DNA of 64,000 bases. Origin: Lineus longissimus. Taxonomy: Eukaryota; Nemertea; Pilidiophora; Heteronemertea; Lineidae. Position 1 is the first letter of the stretch. Every line of letters starts with the position of its first letter. Below are positions 58,623 through 64,000 of the stretch, piece after piece. The stretch spans positions 3,040,501-3,104,500 of the forward strand of contig NC_088315.1 of NCBI RefSeq assembly GCF_910592395.1, read 5' to 3'. The notes beneath the pieces were generated by a model that saw nothing but the letters and a program-made list of their open reading frames with translations, was not told the origin of the DNA and did not search any database. Position numbers and translations under genes: made by a program.

Positions 58623-59610
58623 CAGAGGAATATAACTTCAGATGATTTATCATAACTATTTGGAATGAATAATGTAAAATGTATCTCATGTTGGTTTGGA
58701 GGAGGTCACCAGGTGTGCTGATAGGGCTGTGTGTTGTATTGTCAGTACTGAAGATAACCGCACTTGTCGTGCTTGAAAAAATGCATCTACCGTTCCACTG
58801 TTGGTGCTGCTCCTGACTGACTTTGCAGTCTGTGACCTCAAAACAGAATATGAGAGACTATTGTGCCAAGCAGTAGAATACAGCACCTGACAGAGTTTGT
58901 AGCCTTTGACCTCTTCCAAACCGATTTGAGAGAGTATAGTGCCCTGCAGTATAGTATGCAGAATATTTGCTAAACTCCTGTACATTTTGTAAAGTACTCT
59001 TAATAACATAAGCTCTGTAAATATTGAGTATACTTCAGTGTTGTTTGTAATGGTTGCAGTTAACCCATTGACAGCCAGTTGGAATTGCCCTATCTGATCT
59101 TGCTTGAGGAGTGTCAAGGAAAATGGAAGAAGTGTTGAAAATAATGGCTAGGTTGTTCGACTACCAGTTCAACCAACATACTCGGGTGGGAGATGTGGCA
59201 TGACTGCAGTTTTCACTGATGGCAGTAATCACTAGTAATAGTATAAAAAATGTTCTACCTGTCAAAATTGAAGTGGTGTGACGTTTTGACACCATAGTCT
59301 GTCACCGCCTTTACAAATGTTGTTCAGCGTGGAGGTAAACACTTGCATTCAATTTGAGAATGGGCACTACAAAGCAGATAAAAAAAAAACAAGACTGCAT
59401 CAACTCAATAATTTGGTACAAAATTTTGTGATCTGGAAAATTTTTATTGAATGACCTTTGATGCCTTCTCATGGGAAAATGAACTGTTCATGTGATGACA
59501 TTGTAAAAATTACATTAAGATTATATCTAATATGACATTTTTATATCCATATATATTTGATTTCTTTATTTCAACCTCATTACTCTGTGTATTCAATCAC
59601 AAAGAGGCAA

Positions 59611-59684
59611 GCCACGAGAGACTTTTGCCACGAGAGACTTTTGCCACGAGAGACTTTTGCCACAAGAGACTTTTGCCACAGAGG
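59611..59684 (+). repeat. 16-bp tandem repeat
   Basis: Four copies of GCCACGAGAGACTTTT, the fourth with one G-to-A change, followed by a partial fifth. Intergenic, with no coding frame of interest. Confidence 0.9.
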
Positions 59685-59783
59685 ATCAGATGTTGCCGTG
59701 AAAAGATCCATTGAAAAATGCGACCGGGCCCATGTCAATTTCATAGTCGTATCGTATTGCCAGCAGTGGCAATGAAGTATCTC

Positions 59784-59789
59784 TTTATT
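59784..59789 (-). terminator. Candidate poly(A) signal for the helix-rich gene
   Basis: AATAAA on the minus strand lies about 270 nt after the stop codon at 60059. It is assigned by position. Confidence 0.45.
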
Positions 59790-60058
59790 GATGGCCTTTT
59801 CTACCGTATACTGGAAGCCACTTTATTTTCACAGCCTTATATACATGTAAGCGGAAAAAGCACCATTTTCAGACTTGACGTTCATTCATTACAACATATA
59901 CGTTGTAAAATATGCTTTTTGCCAACGTTTTTGGCGCAGGTTGGCCAACCTGGACTCCAACAGTCATCAGCAGTTGGTGTTGACGTTACACTGTTTGCAT
60001 AGGCGTTGAAAAGGTACACTCCTCACTTGGGCATCTACAGGGATGTATCGGAATTCCA

Positions 60059-62754
60059 CTACCCCATTTCTTGCACTAGCATTGTTTTCAGCTCACGACA
60101 GTTTCTGAAAGAGACAATGAATTGTGAATTATGATCTATATCTTACAGGAGATGGGGTCACCCGATGTAAAGGGTGACCTCCATGGACCGGTGAGGTGGC
60201 AGGAATGGCCACCAAAACATGACAGCGCCCACAGTAGCCATGTGACCAGGATATCTGCTCAAGAGTTTCTGTGTTGTTTTAAATGCTCTTTGTGATGACA
60301 GTAACGAAGAGCAATGCAGCTTTAATGTACTTACCGTATAATAGCATGTATATCGACGTTCTTTTTCTCGGTGGCCTTCTTTGCTTTGGGCATTAGTTCT
60401 GTGCACCTTTTGATCTGTTTCATCCAGGCTTCTACGACCTTGATCGCCTCTCTTAAAGTCTTTCTCATGGTCTCCATTTCGACCCGGTCTTCTTTCCAAT
60501 TCTCGGTCCTATATTTAGGCTCATCAGCCAAATCTCGGTTCAACTTCTCGAGAACATGATTCATATCTCCTAACAAATTCCCAACACTTTTATCCAGCTT
60601 CTTCAGAGCCTTTGCGAGAGGTTTCACCTCAACTTCCTTCAACTCCGATACACTGTCAGAATAATTTCTCAGCCTTTTTTTCACCTCTCCACTTGACCTC
60701 TCTAAGGATATCCCAAAGTCTTTGTTGAGACGTTCGAAAATGCCGTGAAAAGGTGGTGACTTTGGTTGCATTTCCTTTGGAAGCTTTCCTGTTAGACTTC
60801 TCATATTTTTCTGCAGTCTCCTGATCCGTTTATTATGAGGGTTTTTCTTCAGGCCACAGAATATCCCGCAAAAATGGGAATCTATTCCATTGAGCCGAGT
60901 AGACATGTCGATGAGACGGGACACAGCACCTGTCACAGCTGAAAATATACCGTTAAAAATTGTGTAAGGAGTGAGTTGAACTTTCGAACTTCTCGGAAAA
61001 ATGTACTGTTGTAAGCTTATGTAGAGAGTATCGATTAATGTCGTCATCCTATTAGGAAGTTGCAATCTCAGCCACCTTCAGTTGCAACCGTACCTGAGAA
61101 GCATTGTCCTGGGGTATCTATACATGCATGTTGTTACCTTGATGGTATGGGTTGAAATTTTCATATCAAATCAAGTATTAAAACAGCACCTTGCTGGCAA
61201 ACAGAGTGATGCCAATTGGACTTCGGCTGAATTGCTTTCTACTTTCCAAATTGGTCCCCGTTCTGCATTGCAAATACACAGTATTCTATCAAAAATGTAG
61301 AGAAAGTCAATACTTTTTCTCAAACTGGTACTGCCTCCACTTCGTCGCAATGGGTCAACCGTGATGTCTGGTGTGTCAGTCGGCTCAGGAAGTTCATCTT
61401 GTATCTCTGGCTCTGCTTGTTCTGGTGTCACTTGAACAACCGTCATGTCTGGTGGGGCAATCAGCTCAGGAGGTTCATCTGGTATCTCTGGCTCAACCAG
61501 GTGTGGTAGATCTTGTTTTGCCAATAGTGCCTTCCACCTGGCATTAGCTATAGGTAGCTCCTCAGCATCCCTCCAAGCCTGTTTTATTGCCTCATTTGGC
61601 ATTGGGTTACTGGTGTAGTAAGAGTCGATGGTATGTCGTGTTCTCACCAGGGTGGGGTGGTTTTCCGAACAAAGTAAGGAGAGAGCCCTCCATCTGAAAT
61701 ATACAACTTGAGATGTTTCCAAAAAGAAAAATATGGTGCATAGTGGAATATCCCCACGAAGGACCCCCTTAGGCCTGACAAATGGTGTCCTCAGTGGTCG
61801 CAGGGCAAATATTGGTGGCAGGTAAAATTCAACGGAATGATCTGTTATGGGCCAACGGCAGTGTCCTTAGAGACGTTTTCCTGCAAACAGGTGTCTGCTA
61901 AGGGATGATCTAATGGTCATGTTTGAATTACTCCAGTATAGATTCACTCCAATTCATGAATTGTATACCCTGAAACACTACATTAAAACTTCTTATTGTA
62001 GAAGGAGACACCATGCCATGAAATCACTATGCACTCCAATGAAAGTGCTGAACACCCACCTTGCTAAATACAATTTGACATCTGGCTGATTTATCAGTTC
62101 TTTCCAGTACTTCTTCTGGTCTTCCTGTCTCAATCTCTCTGCATCTTGGCGGTTCCGCGCCATCTGGGGCTGAGCTACCTCCTGACATTCTCGCAACCAC
62201 AGTTCCACCTCGGGGGCCAAGTCACGACAGTACTCCTCGATCAAGTCCACTTGGGACTTTGCCGCATCTAGAGTCTGGAGACAAAGTTCCAAGGTCCTTG
62301 TCATCTGCTTTTGAGGCGGACTGGTGATGGCGCGAGCTTGCCGAAACTTGATCTTGGTCTGGGACAACAGCGCTGACACATGTCCGACTCTCTTCAGCAT
62401 TCCCCCCAGTGTTGTCTTCAAGGAGTCCATCTTAGTGAAAGCCATATCTGGGACACCATCAATCAGGTAGAGATAGGCAATGTGCAAAGCTTCAACAATG
62501 TCTTTGGCTCCTGTCTTAAAATTTGTCGAGACCAAGATAAAACCGTCACAGATTTTAACGAAGTCGAATAGAAGGTCTTGTGCTTTGATGTGAACGTCCG
62601 CATTTTTTGCAGAAGCATTCGTTGCAACATATAGTATTCGCCCGGCATCCTGTAGGGCCCCAACAACAAGAAGGAGCGGGAACTTGTAACGGAGATTGTT
62701 CTTGGCGTCTCGCACGAGGTCAGCTGGCACGTCGAGGCGAGTATCGTCGAACAT
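60059..62754 (-). CDS. Unrecognised helix-rich protein, about 570 residues
   Basis: Exons 62754-62060, 61693 to about 61314 (or 61332), 60938-60335 and 60104-60059 join in phases 2, 1 and 2 and end at TAG, giving 568-574 residues. The N-terminal about 230 residues are mixed hydrophobic helix (KFPLLLVVGALQDAGRILYV, LLFDFVKICDGFILVSTNFK) then long amphipathic helices. The middle has two copies of an acidic Pro-rich phrase (EPEIPDEPPELIAPPDMTVV and EPEIQDELPEPTDTPDITVD), suggesting a short internal duplication. The third exon is strongly helical and basic (LKEVEVKPLAKALKKLDKSV, KTLREAIKVVEAWMKQIKRC). No signal peptide or certain membrane segment is visible. I recognise no family. The exact exon 2 donor is unclear because several phase-1 GT sites lie close together. 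A 5' UTR intron is possible (TTTAG 8 nt before the ATG). Confidence 0.65.
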
Positions 62755-63639
62755 TGTGGTTCTAAAGGAAGATGATACAGAAGTAATATAAAAAAAAGTT
62801 TTTCATGCAGAGGTGAACAAAAGATGAAGCAACAGGGCAAGAGCTGGTTTCCTCTCCTGGTGACACGGCTCATATGCGGTTTGGAAGGGTCTGAGGTTGT
62901 GCTCATGTACTGATGACTATTGGCACGTACTGGATTGGTGCGACTTAGTCTGGCCCACCCGGTCCTGCCTCCTGCTAGTAAAGGGTGGGAGTCAGGGCCT
63001 AAAAGCTATAGTTTGCAACTGAGCACTGCCAAGTGAAAGTGAAATGTGCACAGCTTCCTGCAACGGATAGTTGATCCAACACTCCCATAGATTTCAATTG
63101 ATGATTATTGGTCATTAAGCATTCTCTGTCAAAATCTGTATGCCAGAGTCCCCCCCCCCCCCCATTACCTCAGAAGCTGGCATTCCCTTTACCAATCACC
63201 TACCTCAGTCTTGGTCCTATACGGCACATCAAGGAAATGATAGAAACATATAGTGGCAAAATGCCATGTGGGGAAAACCCAAGATATCATGGTCTATTTT
63301 GATCAATACCTGTATTAGCCTGTCTGAGCCCATGATTTTTGTATGACAAACATACCTAGAAATACCTCTGCACTGAAACTTTGTACATCCAGAACATGTG
63401 ACATTAGCCTACAAGCCCTAAACTAGGCTTTTTTTGGAAATTCAGTATTGATTTTAGTTGATGCACTTGGCCTTAAAACTCACTGACACAATGATAACCT
63501 TAGTCAATGGATATCATGATAGGGAAGTTTATTTGACATGGTGATCTCATTCGGATATCCCATGGAATTCCTCTCTTATAATTAATTATCCTGTGATATT
63601 TCCAAATTAGATGCTTTCTCCAGGATCAGACGAGCAAAT
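62755..63639. promoter_or_regulatory. Divergent promoter region at the right end
   Basis: About 0.9 kb separates two head-to-head gene starts. It holds a C-run (about 63151-63164) and no recognisable core promoter element. No coding exon is seen. Confidence 0.35.
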
Positions 63640-64000
63640 ATGGCTGGCTACACAACTTCAGGTCCCAACATTTCCCAAGCAAAGGATACAACCCCAGGTA
63701 GAATCACTTCCTTGGACAAAAGTAGGGCCAAAATTCCCTTATCCTGTGGAGTTGTGCCGGTGAACAGTTTTTTGTTCAGTGCATGCTGGTACTAATTGCG
63801 TCGACAACTTATGCAGTTGTTCTTGAATTTGTTATGAAATCGCCCATGAGTGGTGTCCATTGATATGTTACAGGTCTGGCTGATCATCTGCTTGAGCTAT
63901 TGCGTGAAGTCCACACCATCAGCTGGGCGACTTATCGAAAGGGTATGATGTATTCCAACACCCATCTTAAACGTTTCGACCAGCTCCTGACGCGTTGCTG
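63640..64000 (+). CDS. N-terminus of an unrecognised gene running off the window
   Basis: The first coding exon begins ATGGCTGGC (63640, context AAATATGG) and ends CCAG|gtagaa at 63697 in phase 1. The next exon follows TTACAG at 63874 and is open to the window edge in the matching phase. The joined product starts MAGYTTSGPNISQAKDTTPG and continues LADHLLELLREVHTISWATY and KRFDQLL. An acceptor (TTCTCCAG) precedes the first coding exon, so a non-coding exon probably lies upstream. About 61 residues are visible, mostly helical; no family is recognised. Phase agreement across the junction and the start context are the only evidence. Confidence 0.45.

Larger units (their letters stand above)
56717..60058. 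other. VPS26 3' region and convergent intergenic DNA
   Basis: No exon chain is seen. The left part is presumably the VPS26 3' UTR; a variant signal ATTAAA occurs at 58196-58201, but no strong canonical AATAAA was identified on the + strand, so the transcript end is undetermined. The right part carries the 16-bp tandem repeat (59611) and the poly(A) signal of the minus-strand gene (59789). Confidence 0.4.

Overview
The window is a gene-dense piece of an animal nuclear genome. It has canonical GT-AG introns of about 0.1-3 kb, vertebrate-like gene content but a single snf-type snRNP gene, and an ADAR with Z-DNA-binding domains. That points to a non-vertebrate bilaterian, and a marine deuterostome or lophotrochozoan is my guess; no species call is possible. 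I rebuilt each gene exon by exon from splice sites, reading phase and protein similarity. The coding totals of the complete models are multiples of three.

Layout: the last two exons of a tetraspanin (+, 89-531) converge on an ADAR1-like RNA editase (-, 8550-3268). An intergenic stretch of about 7 kb carries a dense cluster of RFX X-box-like motifs (15.25-15.76 kb). Next comes a complete eight-exon Pur-alpha gene (-, 25128-16491), head-to-head with an unrecognised multi-exon gene (+, about 26.6-28.86 kb). That gene converges on a long SEC14/spectrin-like gene (-, 41897-31261) with two alternative first exons and a GC-AG intron. An snf/U1A/U2B'' gene (-, 48830-46741) is head-to-head with the retromer subunit gene VPS26 (+, 51013-56716). 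The right end holds an unrecognised helix-rich gene (-, 62754-60059) head-to-head with the start of another + strand gene that runs off the window.

The most striking signal is in the snf 3' region. Four small hairpins (45256-44886) lie on the snf sense strand, each with a 12-nt loop that begins AUUGCAC behind a C-G closing pair. This is the U1A/SNF recognition element of U1 snRNA stem-loop II, and it is the element through which vertebrate U1A represses its own polyadenylation. The array sits just upstream of a good poly(A) signal, which suggests an independently built, multi-site autoregulatory 3' UTR. A 1,088-bp foldback transposon with a 9-bp target duplication lies between the stop codon and the hairpins.

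Other notable signals are: VPS26 carries two homologous 107-nt exons that must be mutually exclusive; an eight-copy 30-bp repeat has multiplied the VPS26 exon-4 splice donor; a nearly perfect 246-bp palindrome lies in the snf upstream region; and ADAR has two tandem Z-alpha-type domains.
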